Shown here: positions 11,990 to 23,304 of the stretch, in pieces
Numbering within the stretch: position 1 is the first letter of the stretch
How the letters are laid out: each line of letters opens with the position of its first letter
Source of the DNA: Chamaecyparis obtusa
Lineage: Eukaryota > Streptophyta > Pinopsida > Cupressales > Cupressaceae
Direction of reading: 5' to 3'
DNA length: 64,000 bases
NCBI GenBank assembly: GCA_027943335.1
Contig: BSBK01001538.1
Span: 1,443,484-1,507,483 of the forward strand
The notes under the pieces: model-generated
The model's input: only the letters and a program-made list of their open reading frames with translations
Told to the model about the DNA's origin: nothing
The model's database searches: none
Position numbers and translations under genes: made by a program

Positions 11990-12430
11990 TCAGTTTCTTG
12001 CTCTTGCTAACCCTAACTTTCTTTTCCCCACATTCCTGCAAAGAAAGTTTTTCCCACATTCCCGTAGGTTTTGTTCTCCCAGTGTTCCCGCAAGGAACTC
12101 AGTCCCCACATTCCTACTAGGGAACTCCTTCCCCCATTCCCACAACCACCCCCGGTCGGGGGAATGAATTCCCATGCTGCTTACCTTTTTTTCCCTTCCC
12201 CGCATGGGAATGTCATTTTTTTTAGTACCCCATTGCCTACTCGCAAGAATGCAAGCCCGCAAGAAATCCTTGCAAGATCGCAGTCCTATAACCCCATCTA
12301 GGGATTTTTGCAATCCCGTGAAACCTCCCTGTCCCACCAGATTTTGGTCCCCCATGCATGCTTTGTGGGAATGCATTCCCACCAGGACAAGAGCATTCCC
12401 GCTAGGTGTGCACCCTGCGGGAATGCACTT
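11990..12430. promoter_or_regulatory. Cluster of CATTCCCGC-type motifs upstream of the antisense PMD gene
   Basis: Repeated short words of the type CATTCCCGC/GCGGGAATG and variants. Two match the plant E2F consensus WTTSSCSS exactly: ATTCCCGC at 12395-12402 and GCGGGAAT at 12417-12424. Variants occur near 12050-12130 and 12200. The cluster lies just 5' of the PMD reading frame on the minus strand. The same motif cluster occurs in the leader of element C (25620-26220). A promoter role is inference. Confidence 0.4.
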
Positions 12431-12975
12431 TTCTAAGCTACAAAAAGCAATAAATGCACCAAAAACACAATGAAAAGTTTGGTTTTTTTATCCTACCTCT
12501 CGGTTCACTGCCTAGTTTCACTGTACATGTCTCATGATATCCATCTGGTATGTCGGTCACCCTCTTTGTGCTATCTTGTCCTCACCTATCAGAGCTCTAC
12601 AATCATGATTTCTATGCTCTAGGTGTGCAAATGAATTGATTTTGGCCCCTTCGACCCTTATAAAGGCCTTCCCGAACCCCCATTTTTACTCTTGGATGCC
12701 CTGTTTCCTCCTGTTTCTTCCCATCTTTGCCTTTTTTCATCCCTCATGGCCTTTTTCACCTTTCTTTCCCTCCTTCATCCACCTCCTTAGCCTACAACAC
12801 CCTTCCTATCTTTCACCCCTTTTTTCCTTTCAAACCGTCGTTTGGGCCCCTTTTTCTTTCCCTGTCATCCTCTCGAGAGGGCATCATCCAGCCACATCTT
12901 GACCCATAACTAGAGCAATTCTACTATCTAGTCCAGTCTTCGTGTTGTCTCTTTATTGTTAAAAACATCTTCGAA
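12431..12975. other. CT-rich region before element A polypurine tract
   Basis: Pyrimidine-rich non-coding DNA (densest 12640-12880) with short open frames of low complexity. No gene recognised. Confidence 0.5.
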
Positions 12976-12996
12976 GTAGTGTTATTTTAACACTAC
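12976..12996. other. Perfect 8-bp hairpin beside the polypurine tract
   Basis: GTAGTGTT at 12976-12983 and AACACTAC at 12989-12996 are perfectly complementary around a 5-nt ATTTT loop. It lies four bases upstream of the purine tract that precedes the 3' LTR. Confidence 0.8.
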
Positions 12997-12999
12997 GTC

Positions 13000-13013
13000 A
13001 AAGAGGGGCAAAA
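13000..13013 (+). promoter_or_regulatory. Polypurine tract of element A
   Basis: AAAGAGGGGCAAAA immediately before the TG of the 3' LTR at 13014. This is the normal position and composition of the plus-strand primer. Confidence 0.85.
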
Positions 13014-14052
13014 TGTAGACACCTAAATTTGATTACATAATTTAGTAATCATATTTAGTCTTCTCCTAGGATATCTTGTTAATTAAATATTAATTATTTA
13101 ATTAATTTATGTCATCCCCTAGTTAATTAATTTAATTAATTAACTATAGCCCAATTAACTATCTAAATGACAAATCCATAGTCTAATAATTAATTAAATC
13201 CATATTCCTCTATTAATTTAAATGGATACATTTATCTAAATAAATTAATTCATAAATGCCCTTTTCCTCCCACTTGGAATTAAATAAAATATTTAATTCT
13301 AAAAATCCAAATTCTCCCCCATTAGCTAATAATCCATGCTTAGCTAATCTAATCCTCCACTAATTCATGTCATTAGTGACAGTGTTGTGCGAGCGTTGGC
13401 ACTCATATCTTCCTAATGCTCTACTTACCCTCTAATCCAAGCCCAAACCACCCCTTAAGCATGTGCACAATCATAATCCAAGATTAAGAAATGCTAATCC
13501 AACTCAAAGTCAACCCTTATGACAACACCTCCACATCCTCCAATGAGAAATCAAAAGCCTCTTATACCTCTTACACATTTGTCCCCTCTCACACCTTCCA
13601 AAGTTGACACATCCCTCAAGCATTTGACCTCTCCTCTCATCCTCCCTCATTGTGACACTTGTCACAATTCTATGCATTTGAGAAAGCACAAGCCATGTGC
13701 TCTCCTTTGGATGCATCTCCATCATTTCTCATTCCCCTTTTTCCTCTTAATCTTGACCATCCATTTCACCCTCCTTTCTATAAAAGAGAAGCTCTCCTCC
13801 TTCATTTTCATCCACCATTGAAGAAAAGTTATTATGCCCATTTCTCCATTGAAGCTTGAGCATAGCATTTGAGCACACATTCCATCCTTGGACAAATCTT
13901 CCACACTTGGAGGCTTTGAAGTTTTGAGGTTTGCATTTCCTTTTGAGTTTTGTCTTCATTTTGTGGGTCTTAACACAAGTTTTATCTAGTTTGTTTTGTT
14001 GAATGCTTAGCTTACTTTCCATTCCTTAAAAATTACATTTTTAGGTATTGCA
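13014..14052 (+). repeat. Element A 3' LTR
   Basis: Starts TGTAGACACCTAAATTTG and ends TTTTAGGTATTGCA. It aligns over its length to the two LTRs of element C (24395-25404 and about 40572-41578). The AT-rich U3 (AATTAATTAATTTA-type words) and the later CT-rich part are shared. A TATA box is at 13779-13786. The target duplication cannot be tested because the 5' end is off-window. Confidence 0.9.
13779..13786 (+). promoter_or_regulatory. TATA box in element A LTR
   Basis: TATAAAAG in the LTR about 270 bp before its end, the expected place for the element's promoter. In both element C LTRs the corresponding site is degraded to TTTATATTG. Confidence 0.6.
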
Positions 14053-15364
14053 CTAGTATACTCATTTTTCCCTAGTTGACCTATAGATTCTTCAAGGGAG
14101 TCATCTGAACATGAAGACTGCAATGGAGACCCTTCATATATATCAAAGATGGGATGAGGTGTTTTGTCAAAATGTCGTTGTCTTCTATTGTTTTTCCAAT
14201 TAAAAAACTTAGGATCTTTATTCGACCACCTTCCAATCTATTGAAAACCATGCCATAGTTCCCATTGGCCCATACATATTTGTGGTTGAGTCTTCCATTC
14301 TAAAACCTTTCATTCAAATTGTCTTCCCGCTCATACCTATGATCCAAATTGTGCTCCATCCTCTTTTTCCTCTTTGTATTGAGTATATGTTCATTTTCTT
14401 GATTACTTCATCATGGTGTTGTGTTTCATTTGAATTTTTGTATGAATGGATTGTTGGAGATTTTCCAGCAAGCCAACGTTGACTGTATGTTTTTCATGGA
14501 TGAAAATATATGGTAAGAAACATGAGTGGAAGCTTGATGGAGAGATCCTTGAGAATATGGTTCCTAGATATGTTATCAACATGATATCATAGACACAGAG
14601 GTTGATTCTGAGTGAAGATAGTAATATAGTTGTTTGTATTAGTAGTGTTCCTAACAAATCCCAAAAAGAGTTCTGTATGTGATTTGCAGTATGATTGTGA
14701 TGGAGCCTTACACATTTATATTTATGTTGTAGACATGGTAGTGTAGCTATGTTCATGGACATAGAGTTAGTTGAGTAGTACAAGTTGAGTTATGATGTTC
14801 CTAGTTGACAATTATAGTTTCCTAAGTTTATCTGATGGAGCCAACATTGTTTATATTATTGTAGTAGTTGCACCTATCAATTTGATATGCATATTTAGAT
14901 TCATTTTTGGAGAAGAATTAGAATTTTGTATCAAGAGTGCATAACGTATTTCAGTATGAGAAGAAAGTATTAGTTAATTTAGTAGAGCCAACAGTGTGAA
15001 GCATCGACGTGTCTACTCATATGGAGTTGCGCAGTCCTAATTTATGTTGCGTGCTTAGTATAGCCATTGGAGATGTTGGAGAGTTATATTTTTTATATGA
15101 TTTCAAGAAAGTTCTAACAAGATGACTTGATTATATCATTTGGAGAAAGATACTTATATCTGGTTAGTTGTGATCACTAAGTATGGCAGACAATTGAAAG
15201 ATAAGAGAAGAGCATAGGGTGTGAAGTATTGAGCCATTAGTAGAAGGTCTATGTGACTAAGAAGGAAGTGTATGCTATTCATTGGAACTAATCTAGATAG
15301 AAGGTCTAACTCATAGTTCACCAAGATCCAGATAGTGTGTATCTATTAAACAAAAGGTTGCAGC
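14053..15364. other. Unassigned DNA between element A and the copia LTR
   Basis: About 1.3 kb with no recognisable domain. It may include the start of the copia LTR (H) or decayed sequence 5' of it, but I cannot place a TG start. Confidence 0.5.
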
Positions 15365-15582
15365 CTTCACCCCATTTGAACAGTGTGCTCCCAGATAGTG
15401 TGTCCTCACCCCTAACAGGGTTAATTATAAAACACTCCTAACAGGGTCTGACCTTTAACCAAGTTACTGTACTTAATGCATTGTAAAGATCAACTCCTAA
15501 CAGGGTTGTAAGATCTTCTAATAGGGATCATTATAATCTAGTTTAGTTTATAGTGGGTGCTAATTCCCACCTGGGTTTTTAC
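15365..15582 (+). repeat. Copia-type LTR (H), left part, split by element B
   Basis: Contains repeated (C)TCCTAACAGGG words at 15411, 15435, 15494 and a variant at 15517, then GGTGCTAATTCCCACCTGGG before the insertion. It is interrupted at 15582 by element B and resumes at 60199. The joined text is a typical copia LTR U3/R/U5 transition, and related words occur in reverse orientation in the solo LTR at 44862-45992. The left boundary is uncertain. Confidence 0.65.
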
Positions 15583-16257
15583 TGATGCAGGAGCATCTCG
15601 GGTCCTTGCCAATCTTGTGTCACCAAAAATATATTTGAGTTTATCTATATTGCTCAGTTCCTACTTTGACTAAGTTGGTTCAGTGTTGCTCAGTTTCCTT
15701 TGTTCACCAGTGTTGGTTGGTCATCTCTCTTGCACTCGGTGAATTTACCTAGCGCTTAGTGATGCTTTTCTGGCGCTCAGTTTCCTTCCTTACAGAGTTG
15801 TTTATTTTGGATTTCTTTTGAGACTGACTTGTGGATTTAATTTAGGTCATGGATTTAATGTTGGTATCCATCCTTGGGAAGCATGTGGACCTAGATCTGG
15901 TCACCCCTTTTGTTGATTATGGATCTGAAGGCTGACTTGGCTCATTAGCCTCTTGTATAAATGTAGTTGTTTGGTAGGAGTCTTAGGAGTGTTAGGATAT
16001 AGAAGATAGAAGATAGAAAATTAGAGATTGTTGGCAGATCCTCACATGTTTGAGGACTTATGTATTTGATTGTAATATCTAGCCTAAATCAGGAAGGCCT
16101 TACAGCCTGACATATATGAATCTATTTGAAGATAATATAACATAGCATCTGCATTCTCTCTCTCACTGTTCTATGTTGTTGCTTCCGCATGTTGTTGAGA
16201 AAGGTGGATCTGGTTAGGGTTTCCATTGGACCCTCTCACTATCCCCACTTTGTGTCA
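15583..16257 (+). repeat. Element B 5' LTR
   Basis: Starts TGATGCAGGAGCATCTCGGG and ends CCACTTTGTGTCA. It is homologous, in opposite orientation, to both LTRs of element E (676 bp). A TATA box (TATAAATG) is at 15956-15963. Confidence 0.92.
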
Positions 16258-16259
16258 AG

Positions 16260-16271
16260 TGGTATTAGAGT
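16260..16271 (+). promoter_or_regulatory. Primer binding site of element B (tRNA-iMet type)
   Basis: TGGTATTAGAGT two bases after the LTR. It is the initiator-Met site TGGTATCAGAGC with two C-to-T changes. Confidence 0.85.
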
Positions 16272-16357
16272 GAGGTTAGATTTGGATCCAAGTCTGTGAA
16301 TCTATATTTGAAGGTTCCTTCTTGTGAATCCCTAGTTGAATTGTTGTGGGGTAGCAG

Positions 16358-17365
16358 ATGGCAATATGACCTACAATTGCAGAGGGTTTTCAATATGGTT
16401 CATGGGAGGTGAGATGCAGATCTAGAATTGGTAAACATGTTGAAGCTATTGAAATAGCCTAGAGAAGAGGAAGACATCTTGAAGATGTTAGTGATGATGA
16501 AATTGAGGTAGAACAAGGTGATGTAGAACCTGCACCTATGATGGATTAGGGTGAGGAAAGATTCTTGAAGGCTTTGACAAGTTTGAAGTCTACACCACAC
16601 TTTAATCCTCTCGAGTATGGTGGAAAATTGGATTCTAATGAATTGGTGGATTGGATCACTGAGATGGAAAAGTACTTTGAGTATGAAAATGTACCTAAGG
16701 AAAAGAAGGTGAAATTGCAAGGACAAAGTTGAAAAGTCATGCATCCTTATGGTGGGAACATTTGCAGCTGGACAGAAAGAGGAAAGACAAAGACAAAATC
16801 AAGGTATGGAGCAAAATGGTGAATAAATTGAAAGGAAAGTTCTTACCTTGTGATTATCAGACTAACCTAGTTAGTTGAATGCAAATTTTAAGGTAGAAAG
16901 ATAGCTTGGTAAAGGAATATACTGAGGAATTCTATAGATTAGATATCAGATCTGGACATGATGAAGATGATGTGGAAAGAATTGCTAGATACTTGAATGG
17001 TTTGAGAGTTTCCATCCAAGAAGAAATTAGTTTGGTCAAATTGGAGAACATTGAAGAGGCTTATCAATTTTCATTGAAAGCTTAGGAGAAATTGAATAAG
17101 AGACATGAGAAAAGACAAAGAGGTAGAGGTGGTATATACCCTAGAGGAAGAGGTAGATCTCATGGTGAAAACAATAGATCTGAACCTGAAAAGACAACTC
17201 TGGATAAAGGCAAGACTGAATGGAAAGGTGAAAGTTTATTTAGAGGAAGAGGAAGTAACTACCGAGGTGGTTATAATAGAGGTGGTTTCCGAGGAACTTG
17301 TTACAATTTTGGAGGACATATATCATTTGAGTGTACACATGCAAGTAAGAAGGTTGGTAGTAGTA
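16358..17365 (+). pseudogene. Element B gag, first part
   Basis: Gag of the chromovirus. Readable segments include RRGRHLEDVSDDEIEVEQ near 16455-16515, FLKALTSLKSTPHFNP near 16560, ELVDWITEMEKYFEYEN near 16640-16690, and an RG-rich nucleocapsid (RGRGSNYRGGYNRGGFRG) near 17240-17300. The zinc knuckle is incomplete (CYNFGGHISFEC). Stops and frameshifts are present. It is cut at 17365 by element E and resumes at 23305. The TAGTA before E matches the CAGTA after it with one C-to-T change. Confidence 0.85.
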
Positions 17366-18041
17366 TGACGTAAGGCAGGGAGCAAGAGGGGCCAAAAAAT
17401 GGTGCACCCTAATGATCCAAGCCTGCCCAACACATGCAGAAGCAACAAACAACAACAGTGAGAGAGAGAATGCAAAATCTTTCATATATTATCATCAAGT
17501 AGAATCATACATGTCGGGCTATAAGGCCTTCTCAGTTATGGCCTGATATTACAATGAATCTCATAAGTCCTCAAACATGTGAGGATATTTAACAAATCTC
17601 CAATCTAATGCCTACTATCTTCTATCCAAAAAAATAACCCTAATCTACAACCAAACATCTAAATTTATAGAAGATGCTATCAAACTAAGTTGGCCTTCAG
17701 ATCCATAATCAACAAAAGGAATGGTCAGATCTAGGACCACATGCTTCCCAATGACCGATACCAACATTAAATCTATGATCCAATATAAATTCACAAGTCG
17801 GCCACAACAGGAACTAAAACTAAACCCGTCGGTAAGAAAGATAACAGAGCAGCAGATAGGCAATGCCGAGCGCCAATGAAATAACTGACTACCGATGAGA
17901 TAACTGACCACACTTGGTAACCAAAGGAAACCGACCAACTACCGACCAAATCAGTCAAAGAAGGAACCGAGCAACAAAGACAAACTCCAAAATGTTTTTG
18001 GTGACACAGGATTGCCAAGGACCCGAGATGCTCCTGCATCA
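17366..18041 (-). repeat. Element E 3' LTR (left in window)
   Basis: 676 bp, TGACGTAAGG to GCTCCTGCATCA as read on the + strand. Pairs with 22629-23304. Confidence 0.95.
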
Positions 18042-18084
18042 GAGACCTAGGGTTATTTTGAAATGATTCTCTAAATCAATTGGT

Positions 18085-18240
18085 AGGTCTAGTCTAAGCT
18101 ACATCCAAATTAGACTATGAAATCCATGAATTGTCTTCCATCGGTCTACTCTTCCACTTAACTAGATATTCCATATATTGTTTTCCTCTTGTACTTTTGC
18201 CAACTCTTTCCTTGAAAATCTGTTCAACTTCATCATTCTA
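18085..18240 (-). pseudogene. Element E chromodomain
   Basis: Minus-strand continuation of the integrase frame after a TAG: EVEQIFKERVGKSTRGKQ, then YMEYLVKWKSRPMEDNSWIS. This is the chromodomain core (YLVKWK and a Trp-containing end) that chromoviruses carry at the integrase C terminus to target heterochromatin. TAG codons stand before the domain and after WIS. Confidence 0.85.
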
Positions 18241-19379
18241 CTTCTTAGGATATTCTATCGGTACTGTCACTTCTTCATTAGGTTCATGATACTCATACAA
18301 ATCAGCAATGTTGAAAATAGATGATATGTCCATGTCATCAGGTAACTCAATTTCATATGCATTTCCACTGTTGAATTTCTTCAGAATTTTGCAAGGTCCA
18401 AACTTCTTCATCTTCAGCTTCCCATATGTTCCAATAGGAAATCGACCTTTCTTCAAATGAACCATTAATTCATCACCAACATCAAAAGTTTTATGTCTCC
18501 TTGATCTATCAGCTTTGTCTTTGCATTTTTTATCACTGTCTTCTAGCTTTTGCTTCACATCTTCATGCAATGTCTTCATGTACTCAGCAAACTTTACTCC
18601 TTCAACACTTTTCTTATTCTCATCAGCAATGTCTCTCAAATTAGATATTCCTTTCGGTTGTGTGCCATTCACAATCTCAAATGGTGCATTTCCAGTACTC
18701 CTATTCATTGAATTATTGTATGCAAACTCTGCTTGTGCCAACATAGAATCCAATTACTTAGTGTGTCTCCAACTAAACATCTCAAAAGATTTCCCAAACT
18801 TGTGATCACAACTTCAGTCTATCCATCATTTTGTGGGTGAAATGCAGAACTATATTTCAACTCAGTGCCAAATTTCTTCCAAAGTGTTTTCCAAAAGTAT
18901 CCAACAAATTTATTGTCTCGGTCAGAGATAATACTCCTCGGTAATCCATGCAAACTGACAATTTCCTTAAAGAAAAGATCTGCTACATGCACTGCATCTG
19001 ATGTCTTTCTACATGGTATAAAATGTGCCATCTTAGAAAATCTATCCACAACAACAAATATTGAATCATTACCTCTTACTATCTTCGGTAAGCCAAGAAC
19101 AAAATCCATACTGATGTCAATCCAAGGTTTCTTAGGAACAACAATTGGTGTATACAATCCAGTATTCTGACTTACTCCTTTTGCAACTTGACAAATTCCA
19201 CAAATTTTCACAAATTTCTGAACATCTTTATACAATTGGGGCCAATAGTACTTCTCCTTAAGCAAATTCCATGTTTTATCAATGCCAAAATGTCTAGCCA
19301 AACCACTACTATGTCTCTCCTTTTTTAAATTAGTTCTCATTACTCCTCTCGGTATACACAATTGAATACCTTTAAACAA
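18238..19379 (-). pseudogene. Element E integrase
   Basis: Two open segments (19379-18819 and 18753-18238). Zinc finger part: HFGIDKTWNLLKEKYYWPQL, then CGICQVAKGV. Catalytic core: [14 protein letters not shown] (Asp), SIISDRDNKFVGYFW (Asp) and, after a short gap, NRSTGNAPFEIVNG. The C-terminal part has DVGDELMVHLKKGRFPIG and FGPCKILKKF. It joins viral cDNA to target DNA in an active element. Stops and a frameshift between 18819 and 18753 break it. Confidence 0.9.
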
Positions 19380-19544
19380 TGTACCTTCCTAAATAAAATA
19401 TTCATCCCATTTAGTATCTTGTTGATCTTGAATAGGTGCTCTACACTTTCTCCATGGCTAAGAGAAATCAATGTCAAACTCATAAGAATCTCTCATCTCA
19501 TCAAAACCAAGAACTTCAATTTTCATCTCAGTCATCAAAGATCT

Positions 19545-20657
19545 TCATCTACTCAATGCATCAGCAACTTGATTAGTGATTCCACTCTTATGTTTTATCA
19601 CAAATGTGTAACTTTGCAAATACTCAACCCATTTCATATGTCTCTGATTCAACTTATTCTGACTACCAAAATATTGTAAACCCTTATGATCAGTATACAA
19701 CACAAATTCACTTGGTATCAAATAATGTCTCCATTTCTTTAGTGCTTGAACAATAGCATAGAATTCTTGATCATACACATAATATTTACTTCTAGCATCA
19801 TTCAACTTTTCACTAAAGAAAGTGACAGGTTTACCTTCTTGACTCAACATAGCTCCAATTGCACTTCCACTTGCATCACATTCTACTTGAAATACCTTAC
19901 TGAAATCAAGTAATGCCAAAATAGGTAATTCAACAACCTTCTACTTCAGAGTCTCAAAACTTTTATCAGCTCCATGTGTCCACTTGAATTCTCTTTTCTC
20001 TCCTCTCATAGTCTCAGTCATAGCATTAAAAATTGAATTGAAATTCTTTATGAACTTTTGGTAAAAACTTGCCAAACCATAAAATGATCTTACCTCACTA
20101 GCATTCATAGGTGTAGGCCAATTCAAAATAGCTTCAAATTTTTTAGGATTCATCTTCAAACCATCAGCTGAAATAACAAATCCCAAATACACAATCTCTT
20201 CTTTCATGAATGAACATTTTTTTAGATTTATCAGCAACTTTTCCTCTTTCAATCTCTGCAAAACTTGTCTAACATGTAACAAATGTTCTTCTCTGGTCTT
20301 ACTGAATATTAGAATATCATCAAGATATACAATGAAAAACTTACCCAAGAATTTCTTCAAAACTTCATTCATGATTCTCATAAAAGTACTCGGTGCATTA
20401 GTTAAACCAAAAGACATAACCAACCATTCATACAAACCTTCTTTTGTCTTGAAAGTAGTCTTCCATTCATCACCTTCTCTGATTTTGATCTGATGATACC
20501 CACTTTTCAAATCAATCTTTGTGAAATATTTTGCTCCAGTCAAACTATCCATTATATCATCCATTCTCGGTATAGGAAACCTATACTTCATTGTTATCTT
20601 ATTAATTTCTCTAGAATCGGTACACATTCTCCATTCTCCAATCTTCTTAGGTGCCAA
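19545..20657 (-). pseudogene. Element E reverse transcriptase and RNase H
   Basis: RT from [20 protein letters not shown] through [15 protein letters not shown], with the catalytic YLDD at 20316-20327 (complement), then thumb and RNase H ([57 protein letters not shown]). The RNase H Asp, Glu and Asp are present, so unlike in D and A this RNase H looks intact. One TAG near 19940 separates RT and RNase H. Confidence 0.93.
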
Positions 20658-21486
20658 TATAGAAGGTACCTTTCCCCAGTAACTCTTTAATCTTTTGGTT
20701 CAATTCCTGATTCTCAGTAGGTGTCAACCAATGAGGTGCCTTATTTGGAAAACTAGCTCCAAGGATTAGATCCATACAATGATCAATGCTTCTTTTCACT
20801 GGAAAACCATTAGGTACATTATTAGAAATGATATCACTATACTCGGTGAGTAACTTATCAATCTCCTCAAGGACATTATCCTCTATTTTCTTACTCAGTT
20901 TTTTAGGGATCACAACAAAACATACATCATTCTTTTTCAAAGAGTTAACAAACTTTCTTCCCTCCATCAAACAAACTTTCATAGATGTGCAAACATTAAT
21001 AATAGGTTCTTCCATCAATGGTAACAAGATTTGTTTTTTTCCATCAGCCACAATAGTATACTTATGCAATCTCCCATCATATATAGCATGTTTATCATAT
21101 TGCCAAGGTCTACCCAACAAAATATGAAAACAATCCATATGCATGATATCACATAACACCTTATCTTAGTATTTTCCAATCTTCAAATTCACATAACATT
21201 GTTCACTTACTAGGAGTGTATGCTCATCTTTGATCCATAAAATCTGATAGGGCTTCGGGTGTACCAACCTTTCCAACTGCAATTTTGTGACCATCTCTTC
21301 AGATGCCAGATTCTCTGAGCTACCACTATCAATGATTACCTTCCAAACTTTAATAGAAACTCTACATCTGGTCTTGAACAAACTTTTCCTTACCGGATCT
21401 TCCTTCTTTCTTTCATTCCACAGTGCTCTCCTTACCATTAAGTTATTTTCTTTCTCAGGTTCATTCAGTGACTCTTCTTGCACCAA
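20647..21486 (-). pseudogene. Element E protease and N-terminal pol
   Basis: Aspartic protease with intact VIIDSGSSENLASEEMV near 21350-21290. After a TAG near 21165 it continues with CDIMHMDCFHILLGRPWQYD near 21150-21095 and a spacer to the RT start. Relative to element B (24110-24180), E lacks a short segment corresponding to RESLSPCVV just before RT, which also shifts the frame (near 20665). Confidence 0.85.
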
Positions 21487-22425
21487 AGCATTTCTACTGC
21501 TACTAGCCTTCTTACTAGCCTGTGTACATTCAAAAGATCTATGTCCTTCTTCTCCATAATTATAACAAGTTCCTCATAAACTTCCTCTGCCATAACCACC
21601 TCGGTAGTTACTACCTCTACCTCTAGATGAACATTCACCTTTCCACTCGGTCTTGCCTTTATCCAGATTTGCCTTTTCTGGTTCAGATCTACCATTTTCA
21701 CCATTAGATCTACCTCTTCCTCTAGGGAATCTACCACCTCGACCTCATTGCCTTTGCTCATGTCTTTTGTTCAATTTCTCCTCAGCCTTCAAAGCAAATT
21801 GATAAGCCTCTTCAATGTTCTCCAACTTGACCATACTAATTTCCTCTTGGATGGAAACTCTCAAACCATTCAGGTATCTGCCAATTCTTTCTACATCATC
21901 TTCATCATGTCCAGATCTGATATCCAATCTATAGAATTCCTCAGTATACTCCTTTAATGAGCTATCTTTCTATCTTAGGCTTTGCATTCGTCGAACTAGG
22001 TTAATCTGATAATCACAAGGTAAGAACTTTCCTTTCAATTTGTTCACCATTTTATTCCATACCTTGATTTTGTCTTTTCCTTTCCTCTTCCAATCCAATT
22101 GTAGATGTTCCCACCATAAGGATGCATGAGTTTTCAACTTTGTGCTTGCAATCTTCACCTTCTTGTCTTTGAGAATGTTTTCATACTCAAAGTAATTTTC
22201 CATCTCGGTGATCCAATCCACCAATTCATTAGAATCTATCTTTCCACCATACTCAGGAGGATTGAAATGTGGTGTTGACTTCAGACTTGTCAAAGCCTTC
22301 AATAATCTTTCGTCACCTTGATCCATAACAGGTGCAGAATCTGCATTCACCTGTTCTTCCTCAACTTCATCATCACTGACATCTTCAAGATGTCTGCCTC
22401 TTCTTTGGGCTATTTCCATTGCTTC
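21460..22425 (-). pseudogene. Element E gag
   Basis: Gag read from 22419 down: acidic N terminus (RRGRHLEDVSDDEVEEEQ), retrotransposon capsid core (HFNPPEYGGKIDSNELVDWI, then ASLWWEHLQLDWKRKGKDK), and RG-rich nucleocapsid. The zinc knuckle reads CYNYGEEGHRSFEC: the second Cys of CCHC is Tyr, a single TGT-to-TAT change. Two stops (near 21968 and 21748) and a frame change occur. Confidence 0.88.
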
Positions 22426-22614
22426 TAACCTAGCAACAATCTACCTTAGCATATCTTCCAATTCTGGATCTGTATCTCACCTCCCATGAACCATCTTGAA
22501 AACCCTCTACAATTGTAGGTTAGATAGCAATTTTCTACCCCACAACAATTTAACTAGGGCTTCAAGAGGAACCTACAAACCTAGATCCGCAAAACTAGAT
22601 AAAGATCTCACCCC

Positions 22615-22626
22615 ACTCTGATACCA
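22615..22626 (-). promoter_or_regulatory. Primer binding site of element E (tRNA-iMet type)
   Basis: Complement reads TGGTATCAGAGT, 11 of 12 bases of the initiator-Met site, two bases from the LTR at 22629. Confidence 0.9.
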
Positions 22627-22628
22627 CC

Positions 22629-23304
22629 TGATACAAGGCAAGGAGCAAGAGGGGCCAAAAAATAGTGCACCCTAATGATCCAAGCCTGCCCAACACATGC
22701 AGAAGCCACAAACAACAACCGTGAGAGAGAGAATGCAGAATCTTTCATATATTATTATGAAGTAGAATCATACATGTTGGGCTTCAAGGCCTTCTCAGTT
22801 ACGACTTGATATTACAATGAATCTCAAAATTCCTCAAACATGCAAGGATCTATAACAAATCTCCAATCTAATTCCTACTATCTTCTATCCAAAAAACTCA
22901 CCCTAATCTACAACCAAACATCTACATTTATACAAGAAGCTACCAAACTGAGTGCACCTTCAAATCCATAATCAACGAAAGGAACGGTCAGATCTAAGAC
23001 CACATGCTTCCCAATGATGGATACCAACATTAAATCTATGATCCAATATAAATGCACAAGTCAACCACAATAAGAACTAAAACTAAACCCATCAGTAAGC
23101 AAGATAACTGAGTAGTAGACAGGAAATGTTGAGTGCCAGTGAAATAACCGATCACCTAGGAGATAACCAACCACACTCAGTAACCAAAGGAAACTGACCA
23201 ACTACCGACCAACTCAGTCAAAGAAAGAACTGAGAAACACAGACAAACTCCAAAATGTTTTTGGTGACATAGGATTGCCAAGGACCCAAGATGCTGCTAC
23301 ATCA
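22629..23304 (-). repeat. Element E 5' LTR (right in window)
   Basis: 676 bp, TGATACAAGG to GCTGCTACATCA on the + strand. The complement of 22925-22932 is a TATAAATG TATA box. Confidence 0.95.

Larger units (their letters stand above)
1..14052 (+). mobile_element. Element A: Tat-type Ty3/gypsy retrotransposon, 5' end outside the window
   Basis: Degraded polyprotein in the order gag, protease, G-patch, RT, RNase H, second RNase H, integrase, followed by about 5.4 kb of non-pol DNA, a polypurine tract and a 3' LTR. The second RNase H between the RT-linked RNase H and integrase is the known mark of the Tat lineage. Reading frames are broken by many stops and frameshifts, so it is old and inactive. 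The 5' LTR and the start of gag are not in the window. Its 3' LTR is homologous to both LTRs of element C, so A and C belong to one family group. Confidence 0.9.
17366..23304 (-). mobile_element. Element E: chromovirus, same family as B, inserted in B gag
   Basis: Full-length 5939-bp element with two 676-bp LTRs (17366-18041 and 22629-23304), initiator-Met primer site, gag, protease, RT, RNase H, integrase and chromodomain, all on the minus strand. The target duplication is TAGTA (17361-17365) and CAGTA (23305-23309). In the first 163 aligned LTR bases I count 13 differences (about 8%). It is closely related to the element it inserted into. Confidence 0.95.

Noticed and set aside
14403..14783. 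126-codon minus-strand open frame
   Set aside because: No motif, low complexity, no element context and no support on either side.
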